From positions 1-64,000 of the forward strand of contig CAYPWL010000008.1 in assembly GCA_964414425.1 (NCBI GenBank): a stretch of DNA of 64,000 nt, written 5' to 3'. The translations under genes were made by a program, and so were the position numbers. The DNA is from GYS-P2D sp964414425. Its GTDB lineage: Bacteria > Bacteroidota > Bacteroidia > Chitinophagales > Saprospiraceae. This document shows positions 24,456 through 33,474 of this stretch, piece after piece; position 1 is the stretch's first letter, and each line of letters opens with the position of its first letter. The notes below the pieces were generated by a model. That model did not search any database. It saw nothing but the letters and a program-made list of their open reading frames with translations, and was not told the DNA's origin.

Positions 24456-26234
24456 ATGCATAAATTATTGAAACTACAATTGGAGAAATCCGGTCTAAGT
24501 GATGATCAGGTTAGCAAAATGCACGATTTGATCGAGCTCGTGGTCCAGGCCTATAAGGGTTATGATAAGGATTTATCTCTTTTGGACAATGTATTAGACC
24601 AGAGTACTGAGGAGTTAGTTGAGGTTAATCAAGAGTTAGAAGAAGATGTAAGTGAGCTAACTGATGTATTTACCAAGACAGAGGAACAGCTCGAGAGGGT
24701 TGTTAATCATGTTCCTGGAGTGATATTCGAAACCGATGGCGAAGGGAAGTTCATATTTTTAAATCCGTCATGGGAGATGTTATCAGGTTACACGATTGAA
24801 GAAACACTCGGTAAGCATTATTCCGAATTCTTAAAAGGATTTAATGATGGAGCCCACCAAGAGATTGAAAAAATAGGCTGTGACGTCTCCAAAGAATTTA
24901 AAAGTGTGGTCTCAATATTAACCAAGGACGGTACTCAGAAATGGATCGAGATAAACTATAAGACAATTGCTGATTTAGGTCAGGATGAGTTAGGGGTCAT
25001 CGGGAGCTTGGTGGATGTGACCAAATTGAAGGAGACTGAGATTGAGTTGATCAAGACCCAGAAAGCGATGCGTAAAGCAATAGCAGCAAAGGAAGACTTC
25101 TTGTCGACAATGTCGCATGAGATAAGAACGCCGCTGAATGGTGTAATCGGGATCTCAAATGTTCTGTTGATGGACAATCATTTGGAGTCTCAGAAAGAAA
25201 ATTTTCAAGCGCTAAAGTACTCGTCGGAGCACTTGTTAGCACTCATCAATGATATTCTTGATTTTAATAAAATAGAAGGAGGACAGATTGAACTGGAACA
25301 GACGGAGTTTAATTTCAAAAATTTAATAAAGTCCATTAAGAGAAACTTCAAATATCAAGCTGGAGAAAAGGGTGTCAACTTCAATGTTGATATAGATAGT
25401 AGAGTTCCTAAGATGTTAAAAGGTGATCGTACTCGTCTTTCTCAGGTATTAAATAATCTCCTGAGTAATGCCATCAAATTTACTCATGAGGGAGAGATCA
25501 ATCTGACTGTGGAAAATGTCGCCGAGACTGACGAATCAGTCAGTCTATTATTCGAAGTACAGGATACAGGTATCGGGATTTCACTCGATAAATTAGATCG
25601 AATTTTCGAAAAGTTTAAGCAGGCTGACTCCAGTATATCGAGCATGTATGGAGGGACTGGATTAGGCTTAGCAATATGCAAGCAGATCCTCTTGATGCAA
25701 AACTCCGATCTGAAAGTAAAGAGTGTACCAGACATCGGCTCCAAATTTTACTTTGTGCTGAGCTTTGAAAAAACTGAGAAGCAATTAATCATCACTCCCG
25801 GAACAAATATCCTACGACCGAACTCGGTAACTCTCGATGGTATCAAAGTCTTGGTAGCAGAAGACAACCGAATAAATCAACTTGTCATCAGTAAGTATCT
25901 GGCTAAGTGGGAGATAGAATATGACATCGTAGACAATGGGAGAAGAGCGGTTGAGTTCTTTAAGCAAAATGATTATGACGTCATCCTTATGGATCTCCAG
26001 ATGCCAAAGATGAATGGCTATGAGGCAAGCAAGGAAATATTGAGATATGCTGAGTATGTAGGTAAGCGTACGTCGATCATCGCATTAACCGCATCAGCGC
26101 AACGTGATGTAAGGTTTAAGGCAGAAACAATAGGTATGACAGGTTTCGTGACTAAGCCCTTCAAGTCTGATGAACTTTATAACGCCATTGTCGATCAGCT
26201 CAAGGATATCAATAGTCTTGCGACTCTGAATTAA
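24456..26234 (+). CDS. Soluble hybrid sensor histidine kinase with PAS and receiver domains
   Basis: A 592-residue cytosolic two-component protein with no membrane segment. An N-terminal helical region (1-80) with a coiled coil (TEELVEVNQELEEDVSEL) is followed by a PAS domain (about 82-195; HVPGVIFETDGEGKFIFLN), a HisKA domain with phospho-accepting His221 (FLSTMSHEIRTPLNG), an ATPase domain (N box LNNLLSNAIKFT, G1 DTGIGI, G2 GGTGLGLAI) and a receiver domain with Asp513 (DVILMDLQMP) and Lys568. No HPt domain follows, so output would need a separate phosphotransfer partner, which is not in the window. The signal bound by the PAS domain is unknown. Confidence 0.93.
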   Translation: MHKLLKLQLEKSGLSDDQVSKMHDLIELVVQAYKGYDKDLSLLDNVLDQSTEELVEVNQELEEDVSELTDVFTKTEEQLERVVNHVPGVIFETDGEGKFIFLNPSWEMLSGYTIEETLGKHYSEFLKGFNDGAHQEIEKIGCDVSKEFKSVVSILTKDGTQKWIEINYKTIADLGQDELGVIGSLVDVTKLKETEIELIKTQKAMRKAIAAKEDFLSTMSHEIRTPLNGVIGISNVLLMDNHLESQKENFQALKYSSEHLLALINDILDFNKIEGGQIELEQTEFNFKNLIKSIKRNFKYQAGEKGVNFNVDIDSRVPKMLKGDRTRLSQVLNNLLSNAIKFTHEGEINLTVENVAETDESVSLLFEVQDTGIGISLDKLDRIFEKFKQADSSISSMYGGTGLGLAICKQILLMQNSDLKVKSVPDIGSKFYFVLSFEKTEKQLIITPGTNILRPNSVTLDGIKVLVAEDNRINQLVISKYLAKWEIEYDIVDNGRRAVEFFKQNDYDVILMDLQMPKMNGYEASKEILRYAEYVGKRTSIIALTASAQRDVRFKAETIGMTGFVTKPFKSDELYNAIVDQLKDINSLATLN

Positions 26235-26260
26235 GGTGGCTGCGATATGTAAGGTTAAGC

Positions 26261-26698
26261 TTACTGGCTAAGTAAAGACTCCTCAATCTCAATATTAGGA
26301 TTGATACTGAGTAGATCATTGATAAACTCACCTCTCTTCTCAGGAGAGATGACCAGGGGGGTGAACGAGATTTTTATAGCAATTCGGTCCATAGAAGCGG
26401 CAGGTGACGAAAGCCAAGTATTAGACTTCTTGACACTCTTAATTTCTGGGATGCTATAGGTCCCATGAGTAAAGAATCCAATTTTGACGGTCAGCGTCTG
26501 TTTTTCGACATTGATGATATACCGTATACCGTGAAAGACGGTGTACGTAAGCCATAGACTGGCAGCGACTATCACGAGGACAATAATGAGTACAGGAGAA
26601 AATTCGCCTACGAAGAAAATAGGCGATATACTCAACAGTGTAATAAGCATTACGGCGTTGTAGATCTTGTAATCTATTTCTGACTTATAGATATGCAC
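26261..26698 (-). CDS. Membrane protein with bacterial PH-like domain
   Basis: A 145-residue protein with two adjacent membrane helices (about residues 15-32 and 36-56), then a beta-rich domain starting HGIRYIINVEKQTLTVKIGFFTHGTYSIPEIKSVKKSN and ending in a helix before the C-terminus. This matches the YdbT/bPH2-like arrangement of membrane-anchored PH domains. Its role is unknown. It is 17 bp downstream of the beta-CASP nuclease gene on the same strand, so co-transcription is likely. Confidence 0.75.
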   Translation of the reverse strand: MHIYKSEIDYKIYNAVMLITLLSISPIFFVGEFSPVLIIVLVIVAASLWLTYTVFHGIRYIINVEKQTLTVKIGFFTHGTYSIPEIKSVKKSNTWLSSPAASMDRIAIKISFTPLVISPEKRGEFINDLLSINPNIEIEESLLSQ

Positions 26699-26715
26699 GT
26701 CACTAATTTTTCGTC

Positions 26716-28128
26716 TTAGAGTACTATTTCCTCGCCTACTTTGGGAATTGAAACTTTACCAAAACCATTCTGTCCTAGATATTCTGCGAACTTTTGCTGC
26801 GTGTCATACTCTCCATGTACGAGGAAGATTCTTTTTACAGTGCTCTTCTGATTAGAGATATTATCAAGCATCTCCTTGCGATCTCCATGCGCAGAGAAGG
26901 AGTCCATGGATTCGATGCGAGCGTTTACATTCAGCAGGTCTCCCTGAAGTTTAAGTTCTTTAGCTCCACCCTTGAGTATGCCTCCCGCTGTATTGGGTGA
27001 GCAGTATCCCACGATTAAGAAGGTACTGTTAGGATCCTCAAGATTATGATACATATGATGCCGGATTCTTCCGGCATTCATCATACCACTTGCGCTGATG
27101 ATCACACCTGGATCCTTGGTAAAGTTGAGCCATTTGGATCGATCTACCTTACGTACATACTCGAGACTATTAAATCCAAATGGATCATCATCCTCTAATA
27201 GATATTCGTTAAGATCAGAATCAAAGCACTCTGGATGAGACCCATAGATCTCAGTAGCATTTACAGCAAGTGGACTATCCACATATACCGGCACTCGGGG
27301 TAGAGAGCCATCATTGTACATCTTGTCCATCATATAGACGAGCTCTTGCGTACGACCTATGCTGAATGCGGGGATGATGAGCTTACCTCGATTGTCGATA
27401 CAAGTCTCCTTCATAATCTCTAAGAACTTCTGAGACTGCTCGGGCTTAGACTCGTGTTCTTTATCACCATAGGTGGATTCACAGATGAGGTAGTCTACCT
27501 CGGGCAGCTGCGATGGATTACGGAGGATAGGACGGTCTGGACGGCCTATATCTCCCGTGAATCCTATAGTTGTTGTTTTAGATCCCTCTGTGATCCGTAA
27601 TGTTACACTTGCTGATCCGAGGATATGTCCCTGATCTCTGAACAAGACCTGTACATCACCGCAGATGTTGTTCCATTTATCATAAGGATGACTCATGAAT
27701 CGGCTCATGGTGGCAGCGACATCCTGCTTGCCGTATAGGGCCTCTTTTAGCTTGATGCTTTTCTTCTTTTTTTTCTTTTTCAGGAGACGCTTGTTGTCTT
27801 GCTCGGCTTCTCGTTCCTGTATCTTGGCACTGTCGAGCAGCATGATGCTGCAGAGGCTTCGAGTGGCATGAGTGGCATGTATGGTCCCTTGAAAGCCTTC
27901 TTTTACTAAGAACGGTACTCTCCCGGTATGATCTATGTGAGCATGTGATAGGATTAAACAATCCACGGTGCTGGGGTCAAAATGTAGCAATCTATTAGAG
28001 ATCTCATCATCATCTCCACCACCCTGAAACAAGCCACAGTCTAACAGTATCCTAAATCCACTGTCGAGTGTAATAAGATGACAACTACCTGTTACATTTC
28101 TTGCCGCTCCACAAAACTTGATCTGCAT
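26716..28128 (-). CDS. Beta-CASP metallo-beta-lactamase ribonuclease (CPSF/YSH1-like)
   Basis: A 470-residue RNA-processing nuclease candidate. The metal-binding motif SHAHIDHTGRVP is at about residues 60-71, followed later by FTGDIGRPDRPILRN, the beta-CASP region (about 220-360; IPAFSIGRTQELVYMM, SASGMMNAGRIRHHM) and a C-terminal SAHGDRKEMLD histidine motif. This order is diagnostic for the CPSF-73-like family found in bacteria and archaea. A run of eight consecutive or near-consecutive lysines (LLKKKKKKKSIKLKE) interrupts the N-terminal half at about residue 117, longer than expected for a loop in relatives. Cellular RNA targets are unknown. Confidence 0.92.
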   Translation of the reverse strand: MQIKFCGAARNVTGSCHLITLDSGFRILLDCGLFQGGGDDDEISNRLLHFDPSTVDCLILSHAHIDHTGRVPFLVKEGFQGTIHATHATRSLCSIMLLDSAKIQEREAEQDNKRLLKKKKKKKSIKLKEALYGKQDVAATMSRFMSHPYDKWNNICGDVQVLFRDQGHILGSASVTLRITEGSKTTTIGFTGDIGRPDRPILRNPSQLPEVDYLICESTYGDKEHESKPEQSQKFLEIMKETCIDNRGKLIIPAFSIGRTQELVYMMDKMYNDGSLPRVPVYVDSPLAVNATEIYGSHPECFDSDLNEYLLEDDDPFGFNSLEYVRKVDRSKWLNFTKDPGVIISASGMMNAGRIRHHMYHNLEDPNSTFLIVGYCSPNTAGGILKGGAKELKLQGDLLNVNARIESMDSFSAHGDRKEMLDNISNQKSTVKRIFLVHGEYDTQQKFAEYLGQNGFGKVSIPKVGEEIVL

Positions 28129-28188
28129 ATATTGCTTGTTTTTCTATAGGGTTAAGTTACTCTTATCATGCCTGTATCCCGTATAAAA

Positions 28189-29430
28189 TCACTTTTCTTT
28201 AGGGAGATAGTATAGCACATTTAGATTTTCTTCGACTAAGAACTCTTTAGCTACATCTGATATCATATCACTATTGATGGATTCATAGAGAGCTTCTTGT
28301 TCATTCATCAGCTCTATCTGATCGAGATATTCGAAGTATGCCATGGACATAGACTTATTGAGTACTGTGAGATCACTGATACATAAGCTACTGATAACTT
28401 TATTCTTGAGTTTTTCGAGCTCCTTGGATTCGACTTTTTCTGTTTTAAGTTTTTCGAGTTCCTTCCAGATTTCATCATAGGCCTGTTTCATGGTGACCTC
28501 CGGCATCGGTCTACCTTCGATGATGATGAGACCGCTATCTCTGCTCCCGCTGATGTAACAATCCACATCGCTAAATAGCTGCTTACTCTTAATCAGTTGC
28601 TGGTAGAATCTCGAGGATTTGCCATTGGCAAGTATATCTGATATGAGATCACAGGCATAGTACTGTTCTGATGTCCGACCAGGCATATGAAAAGCCATAA
28701 GGATCATCGGTGAGGGCACATCGCCATATATGGTCTTGGTCCTCATCGCTGTCTGTCTGGGCTCAGGAGTTAAGTTGTGATCTGGCTTGGTGCCAGCGGG
28801 AATCTCTCCAAACCAATGGTTAGCAAGGCGTAAGATCTCATCGGCATCCAGAGGGCTGGATATACTTAGGATCGCATTAGAGGGATTATAGTTTTGGGCA
28901 TAGAATCCCGCCACATCCTCTAAGTTAGCCTCGGCAATATGATCAATCTTGAGGCCTATGGTGGGCCATCTATAATTATGGACTTTGAAGCACAAGTCTG
29001 ACATATGATGCCAAGCGTCGCCGTAGGGCTTGTTCAGGCACACCTCTTTAAATTCTTCTATCACTACTTTTTTCTGTACTTCGAGGCTTTTGGGATTGAG
29101 CGTCAGGTGCGCCATACGATCAGCCTCAAGCCATAGCGCTGTTTCTATATTTTGTACGGGTAGGCTATTATAAAAGTTAGTGTAATCATTATTGGTATAG
29201 GCGTTGTTTTCTCCTCCCGCCATCTGTAGCGGTTCATCATAGCTCGGGGCGTGATCAGAACCACCGAACATCAAGTGCTCAAATAGGTGTGCAAAGCCCG
29301 TCTTCTGAGGAGACTCATTTTTAGAACCAATCTTGTAGAGTACATCTACTGCCGCCATAGTTGTCGAGTTGTCTTGCTCGATCAGTACCGTGAGACCATT
29401 GTCAAGGATATGCTTTTCGTATTGGATCAT
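28189..29430 (-). CDS. M16 family zinc peptidase, single-subunit form
   Basis: A 413-residue pitrilysin/processing-peptidase-like protein without a signal peptide. The inverted zinc motif HLFEHLMFGG (HxxEH) is at about residue 47, followed by the distal Glu in the KVVIEEFKEV segment. A second, inactive M16 domain covers about 220-413 with MILMAFHMPGRTSEQYYACDLISDIL. It resembles the active partner of the two-gene M16 pairs common in Bacteroidota, but no second M16 gene is adjacent. It is 3 bp downstream of aat, so the two are probably in one operon with clpS. Confidence 0.9.
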   Translation of the reverse strand: MIQYEKHILDNGLTVLIEQDNSTTMAAVDVLYKIGSKNESPQKTGFAHLFEHLMFGGSDHAPSYDEPLQMAGGENNAYTNNDYTNFYNSLPVQNIETALWLEADRMAHLTLNPKSLEVQKKVVIEEFKEVCLNKPYGDAWHHMSDLCFKVHNYRWPTIGLKIDHIAEANLEDVAGFYAQNYNPSNAILSISSPLDADEILRLANHWFGEIPAGTKPDHNLTPEPRQTAMRTKTIYGDVPSPMILMAFHMPGRTSEQYYACDLISDILANGKSSRFYQQLIKSKQLFSDVDCYISGSRDSGLIIIEGRPMPEVTMKQAYDEIWKELEKLKTEKVESKELEKLKNKVISSLCISDLTVLNKSMSMAYFEYLDQIELMNEQEALYESINSDMISDVAKEFLVEENLNVLYYLPKEK

Positions 29431-29433
29431 GAC

Positions 29434-30084
29434 TTAATCGTTTAACCGTATTGGGCGATCGGCAATCGCTTGATTTTCAGAAATATACTTCCAAAACTCC
29501 TCTTTGGACATAAGTTCTGCCCCCATGCTCATCAGGTGATTCGTTTTCTGTTGACAATCGACTAATTTTATGCCGATCTTATCAAGTTTGCGGCACAGAG
29601 ATATAAAGCCAAATTTAGAGGCATTGCTAGCATTAGCAAACATAGATTCACCAAAGAATATATCTCCAAGACCTATACCATATAGGCCACCTACTAACTC
29701 TTCATCACGCCATACTTCTACGGAGTGTGCATAACCGAGTTCATGTAGAGCTATGTATGCGTCAATGATGCCCTCATTTATCCAAGTACCCATTTGCTTT
29801 GGCCTATCGTGGGTGGCACAAGCTGTTATGACGGATTCGAATGCCTGATTATAACTTACGCTGTATTTCTCCTGATTAAAATAAGACCTCATACTCTTAG
29901 ACACCTTGACCTTAGCGGGATAGAGCATACATCGTGGATGAGTCCACCACCACATGACAGGCGGCTCATTATACCACGGGAATATCCCATATCTGTACGC
30001 TAACAACAGCCGCTCAACAGTAAGATCACCTCCTATGGCCAAGAGTCCATCATCGTCAGCACTCATGGGATGGGGGAAGTACAA
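29434..30084 (-). CDS. aat: Leucyl/phenylalanyl-tRNA-protein transferase Aat
   Basis: Aat adds Leu or Phe from aminoacyl-tRNA to N-terminal Arg/Lys of proteins, creating primary N-degrons that ClpS delivers to ClpAP. The 216-residue protein begins with the canonical YFPHPMSADDDGLLAIGGDLTVERLLLAYRYGIFPW segment, then WWWTHPRCML and the C-terminal LVGGLYGIGLGDIFFGESMFA and LVDCQ motifs. It is complete. clpS is next to it, 30 bp upstream on the same strand, a functionally meaningful pairing. Confidence 0.96.
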   Translation of the reverse strand: MYFPHPMSADDDGLLAIGGDLTVERLLLAYRYGIFPWYNEPPVMWWWTHPRCMLYPAKVKVSKSMRSYFNQEKYSVSYNQAFESVITACATHDRPKQMGTWINEGIIDAYIALHELGYAHSVEVWRDEELVGGLYGIGLGDIFFGESMFANASNASKFGFISLCRKLDKIGIKLVDCQQKTNHLMSMGAELMSKEEFWKYISENQAIADRPIRLND

Positions 30085-30114
30085 AAAATTTTATTTATTT
30101 ACCGGAAATGTAGG

Positions 30115-30414
30115 TTAAGACTTTTCTTGATAAGTCTCGATCACAGCAGACAAGCCTCGATCGATAAGAGCATCTTTCATAGGCTTTAAACTTTCAAAAG
30201 TTCCAGCCTTTACTACCGCCTTACCTTTGAAGTGAACAAGCAATGATAATTGCTCTGATTGTTCAAATGTATGATCACACACCTCCATAAAACACTTGAT
30301 AACCCAATCAAAAGTGTTATAATCATCATTGTAAACTAATAGCTCAGCTTTGTCAGTGATAGCAGCTTCTGCTATCATCGTTGTTTCTTCTGTATCGTGT
30401 ATTGAGTTACGCAT
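30115..30414 (-). CDS. clpS: ATP-dependent Clp protease adaptor ClpS
   Basis: A 99-residue adaptor that recognises bulky N-terminal residues and hands substrates to the Clp unfoldase. It has an unstructured N-terminal extension (1-30), then LLVYNDDYNTFDWVIKCFMEVC, with the conserved N-D-D-x-N-T/T-F region forming the N-degron pocket, and VHFKGKAVVKAGTFESLKPMKDALIDRGLSAVIE. It precedes aat. The first in-frame ATG is accepted; a later methionine (MIAEA) could also start it. Confidence 0.93.
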   Translation of the reverse strand: MRNSIHDTEETTMIAEAAITDKAELLVYNDDYNTFDWVIKCFMEVCDHTFEQSEQLSLLVHFKGKAVVKAGTFESLKPMKDALIDRGLSAVIETYQEKS

Positions 30415-30442
30415 TAATTACTGACTGATTTGTGTGTGATTA

Positions 30443-30913
30443 CTAAGAAAGAGTGGCCAAATTTTCTTTAATACTTTCAAAATTAGGCATATCACCAGCG
30501 TTGTCAAGAATTTCAGAATATTTTACAGTCCCCTCTTTGTCAATTATAAAGGCGGATCGTTTGGATACGCCTTTAAGGCCGAGAACAAAATCTTCGTAGA
30601 GTGATCCATAGGCACGAGAGACCTCTTTGTTAAAATCACTCAAGAGTGGAAAGTTGTATGATTGTTCTTCTTTAAACTTGCCCAAGGTAAATGGGCTATC
30701 AACAGATATGGCTAAAATGTTTGTGTTCAGTTCCTGATACTTGCCGAGTTCGTCTCTTATACCGCATAGCTCTTTAGTACACACTCCTGTGAAGGCAAGT
30801 GGGAAAAATAAGACTAATACGTTTTTACCGTGGTAATCAGATAGGCTGACCTCATTAGTGGTTGTATCACGCAGCGTAAAGCTGGGTGCTTTTTCTCCAA
30901 TTGCTATGCTCAT
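30443..30913 (-). CDS. Thioredoxin-dependent peroxiredoxin (AhpC/TSA family)
   Basis: A 156-residue cytosolic peroxiredoxin. The active site PLAFTGVCTKELCGIRDE gives the peroxidatic Cys45 in the T-x-x-C motif with Cys50 four residues on; the distal arginine lies in the GVSKRSAFIIDKEG segment. The composition fits the AhpE/BCP-type group, which reduces H2O2 and organic peroxides. It is the first gene of the minus-strand run towards clpS and aat, 28 bp upstream of clpS. No dedicated regulator is visible. Confidence 0.9.
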   Translation of the reverse strand: MSIAIGEKAPSFTLRDTTTNEVSLSDYHGKNVLVLFFPLAFTGVCTKELCGIRDELGKYQELNTNILAISVDSPFTLGKFKEEQSYNFPLLSDFNKEVSRAYGSLYEDFVLGLKGVSKRSAFIIDKEGTVKYSEILDNAGDMPNFESIKENLATLS

Positions 30914-31012
30914 ATAAAAAATACTCTATGCCGAAGCTTTACGAAAGTAAGCCAATTTTAATAATCTTAATTTGTTTATTGCGGGGTATTTCAAATAAAT
31001 ATTGGAAACAAT

Positions 31013-31882
31013 TTGACAAAAAAAGCCTATCTACAATTACATGTGGCCATATTCCTTTGGGGCTTCACGGCTATCCTGGGGGATTTGATCAGTTTGTCGG
31101 CATTTTGGCTGGTGTTGTGGCGAGTTGCAATTACGTCCGCTACGTTGATTCTTTTACCTACGGTTAGGCGATCGCTATTAAACCTTTCGCGCAAGCTATT
31201 TGGGATTTATTTCATGGTTGGAGCCCTCATCGCTATACACTGGGTGACTTTCTTTGGAGCGATCAAGTATGCTAATGCCTCGGTTGGGTTAGTGGCTATG
31301 GCGACGGTTTCACTATTCACGGCCTTTATTGAGCCATTATATTTTAGACGTAAAATTCGATTTGCCGAAGTCCTCTTTGGCCTATTAGTCATACCTGCGA
31401 TGTTGCTGATAGTTAAGGACCTTGAGGGCCAGATGCGACTTGGACTGGGGGTTGGGCTGATTAGTGCCTTTCTTGCAGCGTTGTTTGCGGTCATTAATAA
31501 GAAGTATGTTGAGGAGACCGATCCTCAGGCCATCACATTTGTCGAGCTATTTAGTGCTTTTTTAGTTTTGGCAGTGCTCAGTCCTATCATCTATCTGAAC
31601 TATGATGTCAACTGGTGGCCAATAGGGGTGGATTGGTTCTACCTGTTGATCTTGGCCGTATTATGCACTTGTGTAGCTTTTATATTACACCTATACGCAC
31701 TCAGGCATATTAGTGCATTCGCTTCTAATCTGGCGATTAATTTAGAGCCTGTATATGGTATCATCCTTGCCGGGGTCCTATTAGGTGATTTCGAGGAGCT
31801 TAACTACAGTTTTTATTTGGGTTTGGTGATTATACTTCTCTGTGTGGTTATATATCCTCGATTTAGCAAGAGGTACGAGTAG
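31013..31882 (+). CDS. EamA/DMT family transporter
   Basis: A 289-residue inner-membrane protein with ten predicted helices arranged as two EamA repeats, the second starting around residue 140 (GLISAFLAALFAVINKKYVEETDPQAITFVELFSAF). The start is most likely the TTG at 31013, giving MTKKAYLQLHVAIFLWGFTA, which places the first helix at the N-terminus as in relatives. EamA proteins export or take up amino acids and other metabolites; the substrate is unknown. Its 3' end overlaps the convergent aminotransferase gene by 20 bp. Confidence 0.85.
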   Translation: MTKKAYLQLHVAIFLWGFTAILGDLISLSAFWLVLWRVAITSATLILLPTVRRSLLNLSRKLFGIYFMVGALIAIHWVTFFGAIKYANASVGLVAMATVSLFTAFIEPLYFRRKIRFAEVLFGLLVIPAMLLIVKDLEGQMRLGLGVGLISAFLAALFAVINKKYVEETDPQAITFVELFSAFLVLAVLSPIIYLNYDVNWWPIGVDWFYLLILAVLCTCVAFILHLYALRHISAFASNLAINLEPVYGIILAGVLLGDFEELNYSFYLGLVIILLCVVIYPRFSKRYE

Positions 31883-32687
31883 TCATCCACTGATTGAGTC
31901 GTGCGGATATAGGCCCTACATTGCCGCCATTAATGGAGTGATCGTCTATTTTGACGACAGGTAATACCTTTTTGGTTGAGCTCGTGATAAATACTTCATC
32001 CGAGGCCAAGAGTTCATCGAGTTTGATGTCCTTGAGTACAACAGGGTACAGGACCTGTTCTTCTATTAATATCCGACGTGTGATACCTGGCAGAATATCT
32101 CGACTGGGGGTATACAAGGTGTGATCACGATAACAGAAGATGTTAGCTCTTGAGGATTCACTGATGATGCCATCCATCATATATAACACATCCAGTGCAG
32201 CTGCCTGCTCGAGTTTAGGCCTCATAAGATATGGGATGATGTAGTTCGTGCTCTTGATATCAGCCATGGGCCTAACATAGCGATGGGTAAGCAACTTGAT
32301 GCCTTGAGTATAATGCGCTGTGGGTGGGGGTGTATGCTTGTAGTTGAGGATGAGTAGATCAGGCTTATCAGTTGGCGTATACCCATTAGCACTATCACCA
32401 CCTGAGAGTATGATTTTAATATTAGAGTTGGGTGTATCATTGAGATCGTAGAGCTGATTAATGATGTCTATGATCTCTTGGCGAGAATGATGGATAACAA
32501 GGTTAGCCTTATCAGCGCTGCTATAAAACCGGTCTAAATACCAATCCAGATGATGATTGGATCTATTATGATAAGTGAAGTAGTCAAATATGCCATATCC
32601 TCGATGGAGGGAGAGATTGTTGGGACCTATAGATATTTCTGATAGGGGAGCAATCCGATTATTATGAAAACCGTGTGAGAGCACCAT
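31863..32687 (-). CDS. Class IV pyridoxal-phosphate aminotransferase
   Basis: A 274-residue member of the fold-type IV PLP enzymes, which include branched-chain aminotransferase, D-alanine aminotransferase and 4-amino-4-deoxychorismate lyase. It has SLHRGYGIFDYF at the start, the Schiff-base lysine probably in ADIKSTNYI, and the ISESSRANIFCYRDHTLYTP and LPGITRRILIE motifs. The sequence does not separate the three activities reliably; its length and lack of the IlvE-specific insertions lean towards PabC or DAAT-like function. It overlaps the convergent EamA gene. Confidence 0.85.
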   Translation of the reverse strand: MVLSHGFHNNRIAPLSEISIGPNNLSLHRGYGIFDYFTYHNRSNHHLDWYLDRFYSSADKANLVIHHSRQEIIDIINQLYDLNDTPNSNIKIILSGGDSANGYTPTDKPDLLILNYKHTPPPTAHYTQGIKLLTHRYVRPMADIKSTNYIIPYLMRPKLEQAAALDVLYMMDGIISESSRANIFCYRDHTLYTPSRDILPGITRRILIEEQVLYPVVLKDIKLDELLASDEVFITSSTKKVLPVVKIDDHSINGGNVGPISARLNQWMTTRTSC

Positions 32688-32702
32688 AGCTGCTAAAATA
32701 GA

Positions 32703-32729
32703 AATAGGGCCGAATAATCCGACCCTATT
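32703..32729 (-). terminator. Weak intrinsic terminator
   Basis: AATAGGG (32703-32709) and CCCTATT (32723-32729) form a 7-bp stem with a 13-nt loop; on the minus strand a T-rich tract follows. It would end transcription of the lipoprotein gene at 32765-33253. Confidence 0.45.
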
Positions 32730-32764
32730 ATTTGACCAACCAACCTAAGTTTATTTATGTCAGA

Positions 32765-33253
32765 TTACCACTCTTGTAGCGTGTCGTAATCCTGATTTAG
32801 CTTTTTGAAGGATATATTCTGCTTTTCAAAATTGATATGTCCTGAAGACCAGATACCCTGTCGACCATCGAGTATCATATAACCACCGACTTCTTCCATA
32901 TTCACTTTGGTTACACAAGTGAACGCCCAGAGATCATCGACCTTTCTACCGAATATTTGTAAGTTTTTGCTATCGCGATCTGTCAGATTAAAGTAGCCTC
33001 TTGCCAGATCTCCGTAATAGAATATCTTCGCCTTAACTCGCTGATTATCATCTTGATAGGCTCTATTTCCAGCGAGGGTTATGACAGAGTCAAACTTGAT
33101 GTCCTTTACGGTGAATGCTGGATCATCTCCATTGACATGGCTCATGATTTCATTGATCTCTTCTGTGGTGTATGTGTCTACTGTATGGGGTGAGCAGGCA
33201 GCTAATAGGATGATAGATACGGTGATGAGTGCTAATAGGTCTAACAAGCGCAT
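32765..33253 (-). CDS. Lipoprotein of unknown function
   Basis: A 162-residue predicted lipoprotein with signal peptide ILLAAC and SPHT after the cysteine. The mature part is mixed and predicted largely beta: DPAFTVKDIKFDSVITLAGNRAYQDD, KAKIFYYGDLARGYFNL and a final GIWSSGHINFEKQNISF. I do not recognise a domain. It is divergently transcribed from the tandem secreted-protein genes across an AT-rich spacer. Confidence 0.75.
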   Translation of the reverse strand: MRLLDLLALITVSIILLAACSPHTVDTYTTEEINEIMSHVNGDDPAFTVKDIKFDSVITLAGNRAYQDDNQRVKAKIFYYGDLARGYFNLTDRDSKNLQIFGRKVDDLWAFTCVTKVNMEEVGGYMILDGRQGIWSSGHINFEKQNISFKKLNQDYDTLQEW

Positions 33254-33474
33254 CTGTAAATATATTTATTAATTATATATATGAAATATTTAATGTATTA
33301 GTTTATATCATATTATTTTAAAATGTAATATATAGTATACTATATTTAAGGTACTAATAATTCAGACGCCGCATATTATGGTTTCGGTATATGTGATCTA
33401 AGTGGTGAGACTTAAGGATAGTGTAGTGGTTTTTAGAGACTATAAGTGTCATAATAGCAGCAGTTCTTATATAA
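33254..33474. promoter_or_regulatory. AT-rich divergent spacer with a 16-nt perfect palindrome
   Basis: The spacer between the divergent lipoprotein and secreted-protein genes is extremely AT-rich over about 33255-33360. Within it, ATATAGTATACTATAT at 33330-33345 is a perfect 16-nt palindrome, a plausible operator for a dimeric regulator. The sequence around it is low-complexity, so chance is a real alternative. Confidence 0.4.
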
